NCBI GenBank assembly: GCA_025655555.1
Contig: JAHXIQ010000002.1
Location: 310,001-374,000 of the forward strand
Direction: 5' to 3'
Source: Candidatus Thiodiazotropha sp. (ex Myrtea sp. 'scaly one' KF741663)
GTDB lineage: Bacteria > Pseudomonadota > Gammaproteobacteria > Chromatiales > Chromatiaceae
Length of the DNA stretch: 64,000 bases
Translations under genes and position numbers: made by a program
The notes under the pieces: model-generated
Seen by the model: the letters and a program-made list of their open reading frames with translations, nothing else
Databases searched by the model: none
What the model was told of the DNA's origin: nothing
Part shown: piece by piece, positions 47,336-55,684 of the stretch
Layout: each line of letters opens with the position of its first letter
Position numbering within the stretch: the first letter of the stretch is position 1

Positions 47336-48595
47336 TTAGACACGAAGCAGCGATTCCGCGCGGGAAATTTTCTCTTCTGCCTTATCAAGGATTTTCAGGC
47401 TCAGCTTAGGTGTCAGTTCGCCCATCTTGAGCTTTTTCAATGCGGGTACCTGGTCAAGGGTAGGTAGATGTGTCATCTCAGAATGGCCGATGTAAGTGTG
47501 CAGTTGGGCGATGATGACAAGGTCTGCGTAGTCTGCCTCACCTTCATGTTCCCTTAGCCAGTTTTCGGCCTCTTCGGCAACCACGATCAGGTCTTCGATG
47601 AATCCCCAATTACGAAGGATGGCACTGCCGATCTTGCCTCGCATATCGCTAATCACCTGCTCCAGTTTTTCCACATCACCGGCCACTTCAGGAAAGCGCT
47701 CGGCATAACTGAGTATGGCCACACTGCCGATGTCATGTAGCAGGCCGGCAAGTAAAGCATGCTCGGGATTGAACTGATCAGATACTCTGGCCAGCACGTA
47801 ACAGACTGCACTGACTTTGACGCTGTGCTCCCAAAGCTGTTGCATGTGCTGCTTGAGCACTGAGGAGCGGGTGTTGAAGAGCTCCCGCAGAGCAAAGGTG
47901 AGCACCAGCTTGTGAGTGGTATCCGCACCGAGTCTGATGATTGCTGCAGGGCAGGAGTCTACCGGTGTCACACCGGCATAAAGCGGGCTGTTTGCCGCGC
48001 GTATGAGTTTTGTCGTGATCGCGGGATCAGTCTGGACCACATTTGCCAGGATGCGGGCATTGGTATTTTCGTCTCGCATGGCACGGCCGACACGAACCGC
48101 AACATCCGGCAGGCTGGGCAGCACCAGCTGGTCATTTTCCAGATCCTCCAGCAGCGCCTTGGAGAGGTTGTTTTCGGTCGTGGCCTGATCAAACGGTGTT
48201 GAATCAGTCGGTAACTCAGTGGCAGTGATGCCTTGAGTATCGCCGCTGACAAGTTCCTCCAGCAGTTTGCCGTCGATCATCAGATAATCAACGATTGTCA
48301 GCGCCTCCACGGTATAGCGCCGGGGGATCAGATTGGCGATTGGATTCGCTGCTTGGGGGGTGTCATCATCGATTTCCGAAACACGGCCATCCGCCGAGGT
48401 GAGTTGCAGAGAGCCACTGAGCAGATAGAGGCTGAAGTGGGTGGCATCACCCTCCTGTATCAGAGTCGAACCCTTGCCGGCTGAATGAATATGCAGCGAA
48501 CGGGCGAGCAGCTCCCGTTGAATATCATCCAGCCGGTCAAGGGGTTTGAAGTGTTTGAGCGTGTCAGGGCTTGGATGGTTGAGTTGGTCATTCAT
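47336..48595 (-). CDS. HDOD protein with N-terminal cyclic-nucleotide-type sensor domain
   Basis: Residues about 15-120 resemble a cNMP-binding fold (GSTLIQEGDATHFSLYLLSGSLQL), though the phosphate-binding cassette (GE.. RA..) is not evident, so nucleotide binding is doubtful. Residues about 160-360 are an HDOD domain (LPSLPDVAVRVGRAM, ITTKLIRAANSPLY, LLHDIGSVAILSY). Length is 419 residues. It is the second HDOD protein of the window and lies with pyrD on the same strand, 19 bases downstream of it. Confidence 0.84.
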   Translation of the reverse strand: MNDQLNHPSPDTLKHFKPLDRLDDIQRELLARSLHIHSAGKGSTLIQEGDATHFSLYLLSGSLQLTSADGRVSEIDDDTPQAANPIANLIPRRYTVEALTIVDYLMIDGKLLEELVSGDTQGITATELPTDSTPFDQATTENNLSKALLEDLENDQLVLPSLPDVAVRVGRAMRDENTNARILANVVQTDPAITTKLIRAANSPLYAGVTPVDSCPAAIIRLGADTTHKLVLTFALRELFNTRSSVLKQHMQQLWEHSVKVSAVCYVLARVSDQFNPEHALLAGLLHDIGSVAILSYAERFPEVAGDVEKLEQVISDMRGKIGSAILRNWGFIEDLIVVAEEAENWLREHEGEADYADLVIIAQLHTYIGHSEMTHLPTLDQVPALKKLKMGELTPKLSLKILDKAEEKISRAESLLRV

Positions 48596-48614
48596 ATCTC
48601 AGTTTCCCTTTGAG

Positions 48615-49580
48615 TCAGCAACCGCAACGCACAGGAGAGGGTTGATGGAGTTGCAGTGTGCCCACCAGCCGGTCAATCGATGGCAGGTCATGCCGCTGCA
48701 GATAGTCCAGAATCCCCGTATTAATCTTTTTACAGACCAGTGGGTCGTAGAAGAGGGCAGTACCTATGCCGATCGCGCTGGCGCCGGCAATGATGAATTC
48801 CAGCGCATCCTCTGCGGTGGTGATACCCCCCTGTCCTATGATCGGTATGTTGTGCTCTCGACACACCTGATAAACCTGATGGACCTTGAGCAGGGCGACG
48901 GGTTTGATGGCCGGGCCGGAGAGACCGCCCTGATTATTGCCGATCACAGGCACTCTGCTCTCGATATCTACCGCCATTCCCATCAATGTGTTGATGACTG
49001 AGAAAGCATCACTGCCTGCCTCAATACAGCCTTGGGCATTGCCCGCAATATCGGTCTGGTTGGGCGAGAGTTTTGTGATCAGCGGCTTTCGGGTGGCATT
49101 GCGGCATGCCTCGACCACCCGTGCCGACATGGCGGGGTCGTTGCCAAAGGCGACACCTCCCTCCTTGACATTGGGGCAGGAGATATTGATCTCGATGGCA
49201 TCAATGGGGGAGTCATCGAAACGCCGGGTGACCTCGTAGTACTCCTCCACACTGGAACCGGAGACATTGGCGATGAATCGTGTTTCACTGAAGTCGAGAG
49301 TGGGCAGAATCTCGCTGACAACCTTGTCGACCCCCGGATTCTGCAAGCCGATAGCATTGAGCATGCCATCCGGTGTTTCGTAGACCCGGTGTGGCGCATT
49401 GCCCATGCGAGGCTCCAGTGTCGTGCCTTTGAGGCAGACGGCGCCGGTGTCCCGGTTGCTAAAACCATTGACCCGCGTGTACTCTTCGCCGAAGCCGACG
49501 CAGCCGGATAGGAGTACGATCGGTGTGTTAAAAGTCATACCGCAAAATTCGGTATGCAGAGGTGAGGGGTTGTTACTCAT
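48615..49580 (-). CDS. Dihydroorotate dehydrogenase, class 1B-like catalytic subunit
   Basis: The enzyme oxidises dihydroorotate in pyrimidine synthesis. The motif NISCPNVKEGG carries the class 1 catalytic cysteine (class 2 has serine), and GIGTALFYDPLVCKKINTG matches the class 1B C-terminus. NAIGLQNPGVD is the FMN site region. Class 1B normally works with an iron-sulfur PyrK subunit, which is not present nearby. Some enzymes of this group (for example dihydropyrimidine dehydrogenase-like proteins) look similar, so a role in pyrimidine breakdown or quinone-linked reaction is not excluded. Length is 321 residues. Confidence 0.82.
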   Translation of the reverse strand: MSNNPSPLHTEFCGMTFNTPIVLLSGCVGFGEEYTRVNGFSNRDTGAVCLKGTTLEPRMGNAPHRVYETPDGMLNAIGLQNPGVDKVVSEILPTLDFSETRFIANVSGSSVEEYYEVTRRFDDSPIDAIEINISCPNVKEGGVAFGNDPAMSARVVEACRNATRKPLITKLSPNQTDIAGNAQGCIEAGSDAFSVINTLMGMAVDIESRVPVIGNNQGGLSGPAIKPVALLKVHQVYQVCREHNIPIIGQGGITTAEDALEFIIAGASAIGIGTALFYDPLVCKKINTGILDYLQRHDLPSIDRLVGTLQLHQPSPVRCGC

Positions 49581-49614
49581 GAAATCTAAAATTTTCTCCT
49601 GCCAGGTGTAAGGG

Positions 49615-50079
49615 ATGTTTCATATTGTGCTCTATGAACCCGAGATCCCACCCAATACGGGTAACATCATACGCCTCAGCGCCAATAGTGGCAGCAAATT
49701 GCATCTGATTCACCCCCTTGGGTTCGAACTGGACGACAAGCGACTGCGGCGTGCCGGTCTCGATTATCACGAATGGGCCGAGGTGCAGGAGCACAGCTCC
49801 CTCGATGCTTTTGTGGATAAGGTGAAGCCGACCTCTCTTTATGCCTGTACAACCCGCGCTCAACGACTCTATTCCAATGTGGCTTACCAGCCGGGGGATG
49901 CCCTTTTGTTTGGGCCGGAGACCCGTGGATTACCACAATCATTTTTGGATCAGCTGCCGCGGGAGCAGTGGCTTCGTATACCGATGCTACCCGATAGCCG
50001 TAGTCTTAATCTTTCCAATGCGGCCGCTTTGATTCTCTACGAGGCATGGCGTCAGCAAGGCTTCGATGGCGCGACATAG
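49615..50079 (+). CDS. trmL: tRNA (cytidine(34)-2'-O)-methyltransferase
   Basis: TrmL methylates the wobble ribose of tRNA-Leu isoacceptors with AdoMet. The SPOUT knot motifs are present: [18 protein letters not shown] near the start and [10 protein letters not shown] and [20 protein letters not shown] near the end. Length is 154 residues against 157 in E. coli. The ATG follows AAGGG. It is divergent from pyrD and convergent with gpsA; trmL near secB-gpsA is the E. coli arrangement. Confidence 0.95.
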   Translation: MFHIVLYEPEIPPNTGNIIRLSANSGSKLHLIHPLGFELDDKRLRRAGLDYHEWAEVQEHSSLDAFVDKVKPTSLYACTTRAQRLYSNVAYQPGDALLFGPETRGLPQSFLDQLPREQWLRIPMLPDSRSLNLSNAAALILYEAWRQQGFDGAT

Positions 50080-50113
50080 CGCCAGCTCATGCCGGCAATC
50101 CAGTGTTTTGGTC

Positions 50114-51124
50114 TTACAGCCTTTCCGGTTTTTGGCTTCTTTCCAGAAGATTGTGGACTGCCGCTTTGGGGTCCAGGTTTTCGTATAGCACCTTGTAGAC
50201 TTGCTCAGAGATGGGCATCTCCACAGCCTGACGGGTAGCCAGCTTGTAGACCTCCTGCGCGGTATGGACGCCTTCGACCTCCTGGCCGATTCTCTTTCGT
50301 GCTTCTTCGATTGTGAGCCCTTCCGCCAGTGCGAGCCCCATACGGCGGTTACGGGATTGATTGTCTGTGCAGGTAAGGACCAGATCCCCCAGACCCGCCA
50401 AGCCCATGAAGGTCTCGGTTTTCCCGCCCAACTGAATGCCCAGGCGCATGATCTCGGTGAGTCCGCGAGTGATTAGGGCGGCGCGTGTATTGGCACCGAA
50501 ACCGAGTCCGTCAGCAATGCCGGCAGCGATAGCGAGCACGTTCTTGCTGGCGCCACCGACTTGAACGCCGACCATGTCATCCGTTGTATAGGCACGAAAC
50601 CAGGGCGCGTGCAGCAGGTCAGCCATGCGTGTGGCATGTTGTTGTGTCGACGCGGCGACAGTAATGGCTGTCGGCAGGCAGCGTCCTACTTCACCGGCGA
50701 AAGTGGGGCCGGATATGACAGCCAGATCACTGCCCGGTAGTAACTCCCCCGCGACATCAGAGAGTAATCGTTGCGAGCCCGGCTCAAAACCTTTGGTGGC
50801 CCAGGCAATGCCAGGGTGCTCGTCCAGAAGAGGTGAGATGGCAGTCAGGACAGATCGAAAGGCGTGGCTGGGTACCACAATCAGGATCTCAGTGGCACCG
50901 CTTACCGCGGCCGTCAGATCGGGTTCGGGATGAATGTTCTCTGGGAAGCTGATATCAGGAAGAAATACCTTGTTTTCTCGGTCACGAGACAATGACTGGA
51001 TCTCTTCTGGCAGATGTCCCCAGAGTCGTACGTCATGTCCATTATGCCCCAGCAGAACGGCAAGCGCCGTTCCCCAGGAACCTGCCCCGAGTACCGCGAT
51101 CGAGCTCTTTTCCTGGTCGGTCAC
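50114..51124 (-). CDS. gpsA: Glycerol-3-phosphate dehydrogenase [NAD(P)+]
   Basis: GpsA makes sn-glycerol-3-phosphate for phospholipids. The Rossmann motif is AVLGAGSWGTALAVLL, followed by EILIVVPSHAFR, KGFEPGSQRLLSDV and the catalytic lysine region VQVGGASKNVLAIAAGIADG. Length is 336 residues. The GTG start overlaps the secB stop by one base, so the two are translated together, as in E. coli. Confidence 0.96.
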   Translation of the reverse strand: MTDQEKSSIAVLGAGSWGTALAVLLGHNGHDVRLWGHLPEEIQSLSRDRENKVFLPDISFPENIHPEPDLTAAVSGATEILIVVPSHAFRSVLTAISPLLDEHPGIAWATKGFEPGSQRLLSDVAGELLPGSDLAVISGPTFAGEVGRCLPTAITVAASTQQHATRMADLLHAPWFRAYTTDDMVGVQVGGASKNVLAIAAGIADGLGFGANTRAALITRGLTEIMRLGIQLGGKTETFMGLAGLGDLVLTCTDNQSRNRRMGLALAEGLTIEEARKRIGQEVEGVHTAQEVYKLATRQAVEMPISEQVYKVLYENLDPKAAVHNLLERSQKPERL

Positions 51125-51600
51125 TAGTGTGTGGCTTCAGAGCTGCCTTGTGCTTTTTTAGCGAGTTCCTGCTGATGCTGAGCGTAGAGGGCATCAAAAT
51201 TTACCGGCTGAAGCACTAACTGAGGAAAGCTGCCTTTCATGATCAGGTCCGAGAGGACCTCTCTGACATAGGGAAAGAGCTGGTTGGGGCAGTAAGAGCC
51301 GAGCATCGGGCCAAGTTCCTGCTCCGAGAAACCACTGATGGTGAAGATGCCCGCCTCTTTGGCTTCTGCAAGATAGGCAGTCTGGTCACCCAACTCAGTC
51401 GTGACCGTCACGGTCAGACAGACCTCATAGACACCTTCACTCAGGGTCTGTACTTCTGTGTTGAGATTGACCTTGGTTTCGGGTTTCCACTCCTGCTGGA
51501 AGACAGCAGGTGCGTTCGGCGTCTCGAAGGAGACATCCTTGGTATAGACGCGCTGCATGGCAAATTCGCGTTTCTGTTCGTCTTGTTTGGCTTCAGTCAT
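51124..51600 (-). CDS. secB: Protein-export chaperone SecB
   Basis: SecB keeps preproteins unfolded and passes them to SecA. The order MQRVYTKDVSFETPNAP, then EVCLTVTVT and LGPMLGSYCPNQLFPYVREVLSDL, matches the family. Length is 158 residues. It sits between the rhodanese and gpsA genes. The glutaredoxin gene grxC, usually between yibN and secB in E. coli, is missing; the gap is only 20 bases. Confidence 0.96.
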   Translation of the reverse strand: MTEAKQDEQKREFAMQRVYTKDVSFETPNAPAVFQQEWKPETKVNLNTEVQTLSEGVYEVCLTVTVTTELGDQTAYLAEAKEAGIFTISGFSEQELGPMLGSYCPNQLFPYVREVLSDLIMKGSFPQLVLQPVNFDALYAQHQQELAKKAQGSSEATH

Positions 51601-51620
51601 GATGTTTCTCTGTGGGTTGG

Positions 51621-52040
51621 CTACTTTTTACGCGTGATCGGCAGGTTGGCGTTCTGCCAGGCAAGGATGCCGCCTTTGAGATTGTAGACCTGCTCGAAGC
51701 CGGACTTTTTCAATTGTTGGCAGGCCGCTGAGGATTGGGCGCCAGACCGGCAGCTGATGATAATCGGCTTGTCTTTGTGCTTGCTGAGCGTACTGATCTG
51801 ATTGTTGAAGCCGTTGCTGGGAATGTTGATGGCATTGATGATGTGGCCTTTGTGAAAATCTGCAGACGGCCTCACATCCACAACCACCGCTTGCTGGTGA
51901 TTGATCATTTCGGTGGCCGCTGCCGGATCTACTGCCCCCTTGTCGCCCAGCGCCAGGGTGTAGATCAGATAGGCTGCGATCAGGACAAAGGCTGTCACAA
52001 GGATCCAGTGGTTCATCGTGAATTCGATGAGTTGTTGCAT
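51621..52040 (-). CDS. Membrane-anchored rhodanese (YibN-like)
   Basis: An N-terminal membrane helix (HWILVTAFVLIAAYLIYTLA) anchors a single rhodanese domain (VVVDVRPSADFHKGHI), with the active-site loop IISCRSGAQS, in which the cysteine can carry a persulfide. Length is 139 residues. It is the first gene of the leftward group with secB and gpsA, and its orthologue in E. coli is yibN. The divergent sensor gene next to it fits sulfane-sulfur handling, although this link is inferred. Confidence 0.92.
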   Translation of the reverse strand: MQQLIEFTMNHWILVTAFVLIAAYLIYTLALGDKGAVDPAAATEMINHQQAVVVDVRPSADFHKGHIINAINIPSNGFNNQISTLSKHKDKPIIISCRSGAQSSAACQQLKKSGFEQVYNLKGGILAWQNANLPITRKK

Positions 52041-52229
52041 TCGGTGCCTCTTGAAAAGGGTGATTTTTTGCAGGGGGAGAGTGTATACCAGGAGACTGGG
52101 CGGGTTAAGAGCTGAAATGGAATGTTTGAATAAAGACAGGATAAACCATGTCTACCTGTATAGGCAGACAGGCCTGACGCCCTTTCTGTCAGAAGTAGGC
52201 AGGAGCCGCCGTGTTTTCATGGTTGCAGA

Positions 52230-52586
52230 TCAATGACTGCAGAACACCTCACGCATCATCCCGATCAGTCTCAGTGTGCGAAAATCGCTGACCCGGTAAT
52301 AGACACGGTTGGCATCCTTACGCGAGGCGAGTATGCCTTTGTCGCGGAGGATGGCGAGATGTTGTGAGATATTACTCTGCGAAGTACCGACCTGCTCGAC
52401 GATCTCCTGCACACTGACTTCCTGTCCTCCCAGGGTGCAAAGTATCTTCAACCTTAATGGGTGCGACATGGCTTTGAGGGAACGTGAAGCGCGATCCACA
52501 TCATCGTCAGACGCGAACAGGTTTTCCATGCCTTGCGTCTCTTCGATCGTCAGTGGTTGGGTGCTCTTGCCGAATTTGTTTTCCAT
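52230..52586 (-). CDS. ArsR-family regulator, BigR/SqrR persulfide-sensor type
   Basis: From the ATG at 52586 this is a 118-residue winged-helix repressor with SHPLRLKILCTLGG, then TSQSNISQHLAILRDKGI and RVYYRVSD. The cysteines C50 and C116 lie 66 residues apart, exactly the spacing of C41 and C107 in SqrR, where they form a tetrasulfide link on reaction with persulfides. This predicts derepression of sulfide-detoxification genes. A GTG at 52592 is an alternative start. It lies in the gap between the rhodanese and gpmI genes and has a palindrome upstream. Confidence 0.83.
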   Translation of the reverse strand: MENKFGKSTQPLTIEETQGMENLFASDDDVDRASRSLKAMSHPLRLKILCTLGGQEVSVQEIVEQVGTSQSNISQHLAILRDKGILASRKDANRVYYRVSDFRTLRLIGMMREVFCSH

Positions 52587-52609
52587 AAACACAGCCTTTT
52601 AATAGTATC

Positions 52610-52633
52610 TAATACAATAATACGCTGTATTAT
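52610..52633. promoter_or_regulatory. Probable operator upstream of the ArsR-type gene
   Basis: TAATACA-N9-TGTATTA (52610-52632) forms a symmetric AT-rich pair, and within it ATAATAC-GCT-GTATTAT is a perfect 7-bp inverted repeat. Overlapping palindromes of this AT-rich type just before the gene suggest autoregulation by the ArsR-type protein. Confidence 0.55.
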
Positions 52634-52804
52634 GGGTTAAAGAGAACCCTTTTTTATACTCAGGTTTTCCCGAATGCCGCCGTGTGATTGTATCCCCCAT
52701 ATAGCACCTGGTTTCTGGCCTGTTGCCAGCAATGATGATTTAATGCGCTATTGATCCAGATCAAGTTTTTCCCCCGATAAGTTGTACAAAAACAGAGACC
52801 TGCC

Positions 52805-54358
52805 ATGACCGAAAGACCTAAACCGGTCGTCCTGATCATTCTGGACGGCTGGGGTTACAGTGAGGACACTGAATCCAATGCGATTGCGCTAGCCAGAACA
52901 CCCGTCTGGGACCGTCTCTGGCGGGAGTTTCCACATACATTGATCAATACTGCCGGCGCAGCAGTGGGCCTGCCGGGTGGGCAGATGGGAAATTCTGAAG
53001 TGGGGCATCTCAATCTCGGTGCTGGCCGGGTTGTCTATCAGGAGTTTACCCGGGTGAGTCGTTCCATTCGCACCGGCTCATTCTTTACCAACGAAACTCT
53101 GACAGAAGCAGCAGACAAGGCAATTAAGGATGACAAAGCCATTCATCTGTTGGCTTTGCTCTCCCCCGGCGGCGTGCATAGCCACGAAGAACATATTCAT
53201 GCCATGGTGCGACTGGCAGTGGAGCGGGGCGCCAAGAAGGTCTATTTCCACGCTTTTCTGGATGGACGGGATACCCCGCCAAAAAGTGCTCAATCCTCCA
53301 TAGTTGCACTCAATGAGGTATTCGATGAGTTGGGATGTGGCCGTATCGCGAGTATTGTCGGTCGTTACTATGCGATGGATCGTGACCAGCGTTGGGAGCG
53401 TATCCAATTAGCCTACGAGATGTTGGTACAGGGTAAGGCGGAGCACCAGGTCGAAAGTGCCTGTGAAGGACTGCAGTCAGCCTATGATCGTGGTGAGACC
53501 GACGAGTTTGTGACCCCGACCCTGGTCGTGCCAGAGGGGGAGGCGCCGGTAACCATTGAGGATGGTGATGTGGTTTTTTTCCTCAACTACCGTGCCGATC
53601 GGGCCAGGCAGTTGACCAGCGCCATCATCGAGGATGACTTCGATGGCTTTCAGCGGGAAAAGAGACCCAAGCTGGGTGAATTCGTCAGTCTGACCCGTTA
53701 CCACAAGCGCTTCGACATCCCTGTGGCCTTTCCGCCGGAAAAGCTGCGCAACGGGTTTGGGGAGTATATTTCACAACAGGGTCTGCGCCAGCTGCGTTTG
53801 GCAGAGACGGAGAAATACGCGCACGTCACCTTCTTTTTCAATGGCGGTAGAGAGCGGCCCTTCGAGGGTGAGGATCGTATCCTGGTGCCTTCACCCAAGG
53901 TGGCGACCTACGATCTGAAACCAGAGATGAGCGCCGAAGAGGTGACAGATCATCTGGTGGAGGCCATTGAGGGCGGCAAGTATGACGCCGTTATCTGTAA
54001 TTACGCCAATAGCGATATGGTCGGCCATACTGGAAAGATGGATGCGGCGATCCACGCCATCGAGACACTGGACCATTGCTTGGGCAGAGTACTCAAGGCG
54101 ATTCATCTATCGGGTGGCGAGATGCTGATTACTGCAGATCACGGCAATTCGGAGCAGATGGAGGATCATGTGAATCATCAGCCCCACACCGCCCATACCG
54201 TGAATCCTGTACCGTTGGTATTTGTCGGACGTTCTGCAGAACTGGAAGAGGGCGGCTCACTCTGCGATATCGCTCCCACTTTGCTGAGAATCATGAACCT
54301 CGAGCCGCCAACAGAGATGCAGGGTCGCGCCCTGATTCACTTTGGGGAGGCAAACTGA
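52805..54358 (+). CDS. gpmI: Phosphoglycerate mutase, 2,3-bisphosphoglycerate-independent
   Basis: GpmI interconverts 3- and 2-phosphoglycerate. The start VVLIILDGWG carries the first metal ligand, and the catalytic serine S64 is in MGNSEVGHLNLGAGR. Metal-ligand motifs NYANSDMVGHTGKM and ITADHGNSEQM are intact. Length is 517 residues. It leads the rightward group with envC and ctpA, as in E. coli gpmM-envC. Confidence 0.97.
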   Translation: MTERPKPVVLIILDGWGYSEDTESNAIALARTPVWDRLWREFPHTLINTAGAAVGLPGGQMGNSEVGHLNLGAGRVVYQEFTRVSRSIRTGSFFTNETLTEAADKAIKDDKAIHLLALLSPGGVHSHEEHIHAMVRLAVERGAKKVYFHAFLDGRDTPPKSAQSSIVALNEVFDELGCGRIASIVGRYYAMDRDQRWERIQLAYEMLVQGKAEHQVESACEGLQSAYDRGETDEFVTPTLVVPEGEAPVTIEDGDVVFFLNYRADRARQLTSAIIEDDFDGFQREKRPKLGEFVSLTRYHKRFDIPVAFPPEKLRNGFGEYISQQGLRQLRLAETEKYAHVTFFFNGGRERPFEGEDRILVPSPKVATYDLKPEMSAEEVTDHLVEAIEGGKYDAVICNYANSDMVGHTGKMDAAIHAIETLDHCLGRVLKAIHLSGGEMLITADHGNSEQMEDHVNHQPHTAHTVNPVPLVFVGRSAELEEGGSLCDIAPTLLRIMNLEPPTEMQGRALIHFGEAN

Positions 54359-54361
54359 GCC

Positions 54362-55633
54362 ATGCGCCAGGGTCTGTTGGCGCTACTGCTGACAGTCTGG
54401 CTGATGCCGCCATGCCTGGCGGCGGACGAGCCTGATCTGGATGCAAAAACCCAACAGCTCAATCAAGTCAAAAGCCGTATCAAATCACTACATCAACAGT
54501 TGGTCTCGACAGAGAGCCAGCGTGACAAGCAGAGTCTGGTCCTGCAAGAGACAGAAAAGAAGATCGGGCAGATTGCCCGTCGCATCAGAACTACCGGTCA
54601 GAGCCTGCGCCGCCAGCAGCGGCAATTGGCTGATTTAGAGGCCGAGCGGGGTGATGCCAGGCTGAATCTCGACAAACACCAATCCACACTCGAGCGCCAG
54701 ATACGCGCAGCCTATGCCATGGGGCGTCAGGAGAAAGTAAAAATCCTGCTGAATCAACAAGATCCTGCCGTAGTCAGTCGGGTAATGGTGTATTACGATT
54801 ACTTTAACGAGGCTCGCATTGAGCAGATGGGGATTATCGAGGAGAGTCTGAAGGCGCTAAATAAGATAGAGCGGGAGATCTCACGTGAGGAGTTACGCTT
54901 ACAGCAGCTGCAAGCAAAGAACAAAAATGAACGCCAGCAATTGGAAGCGGCACAGAAAGGCCGCCAGCAGATCATCGCTTCTCTAGACCGGGAGTTAAAA
55001 GACAAGGGTAACGAGCTGAACAACCTGAAGCAGGATGAGAATCAGCTCCAATCATTAATCTCCAATATTCAGGAGGCACTCTCTGATCTACCTCTAGATC
55101 CTGCAGCGCATAAGCCATTCCTTACCCGCAAAGGTAAACTCCCCTGGCCATCCCGTGGCAGGCTGGTTGCCAGCTTTGGCACGCAACGGGAAGTGGGTAA
55201 ATTAAAATGGGATGGTGTCATGATTGCTGCGCCAGAGGGCAGAGAAGTCAGGGCTATCCACCATGGCCGGGTCGCTTTTGCCGACTGGCTCAGAGGTTTT
55301 GGGTTACTGCTGATTATTGACCATGGTGATGGTTATATGAGTCTCTATGGTCACAACCAGAGTCTCTTCAAGGAGACAGGCGAATGGGTCGAGCCGGGCG
55401 AAGTGGTCGCCCAGGTTGGCAGTAGCGGTGGGCGAACCACCTCAGGTGTCTACTTTGGTATCAGACATAATGGGGCGCCGCAAAACCCGAAAAAATGGTG
55501 TAAACGCATCAGTGGGCGTAGGGTTTCCCTTTGGGAAGGCGCTTTACCAGGAACTCTCGCGATTATTCCCGGCTCTCAACAGCATCGCGAGCACGAATTT
55601 GATCAAGTCGACGTAAAGGATTCCATCAGTTGA
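54362..55633 (+). CDS. envC: EnvC-like murein hydrolase activator
   Basis: EnvC sits in the periplasm and activates amidases during cell division. A signal peptide (cut after LAA, near residue 20) precedes a long coiled coil (about 25-235, QLNQVKSRIKSLHQQLVSTE). A LytM domain follows (GRLVASFGTQREVGKLKWDG to GRTTSGVYFGIRHNG). The LytM metal ligands look degenerate, as is normal in EnvC. A roughly 40-residue tail follows the domain. It begins 3 bases after gpmI. Confidence 0.93.
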   Translation: MRQGLLALLLTVWLMPPCLAADEPDLDAKTQQLNQVKSRIKSLHQQLVSTESQRDKQSLVLQETEKKIGQIARRIRTTGQSLRRQQRQLADLEAERGDARLNLDKHQSTLERQIRAAYAMGRQEKVKILLNQQDPAVVSRVMVYYDYFNEARIEQMGIIEESLKALNKIEREISREELRLQQLQAKNKNERQQLEAAQKGRQQIIASLDRELKDKGNELNNLKQDENQLQSLISNIQEALSDLPLDPAAHKPFLTRKGKLPWPSRGRLVASFGTQREVGKLKWDGVMIAAPEGREVRAIHHGRVAFADWLRGFGLLLIIDHGDGYMSLYGHNQSLFKETGEWVEPGEVVAQVGSSGGRTTSGVYFGIRHNGAPQNPKKWCKRISGRRVSLWEGALPGTLAIIPGSQQHREHEFDQVDVKDSIS

Positions 55634-55684
55634 CCGACTTGGTTATGAATACCGCCAAGGCGGTGAATTGATTAGGAAAACCAG

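Noticed and set aside
52151-52168. TCTACCTGTATAGGCAGA as an operator near the rhodanese gene
   Set aside because: The symmetry has several mismatches and there is no second copy or clear promoter to support it.
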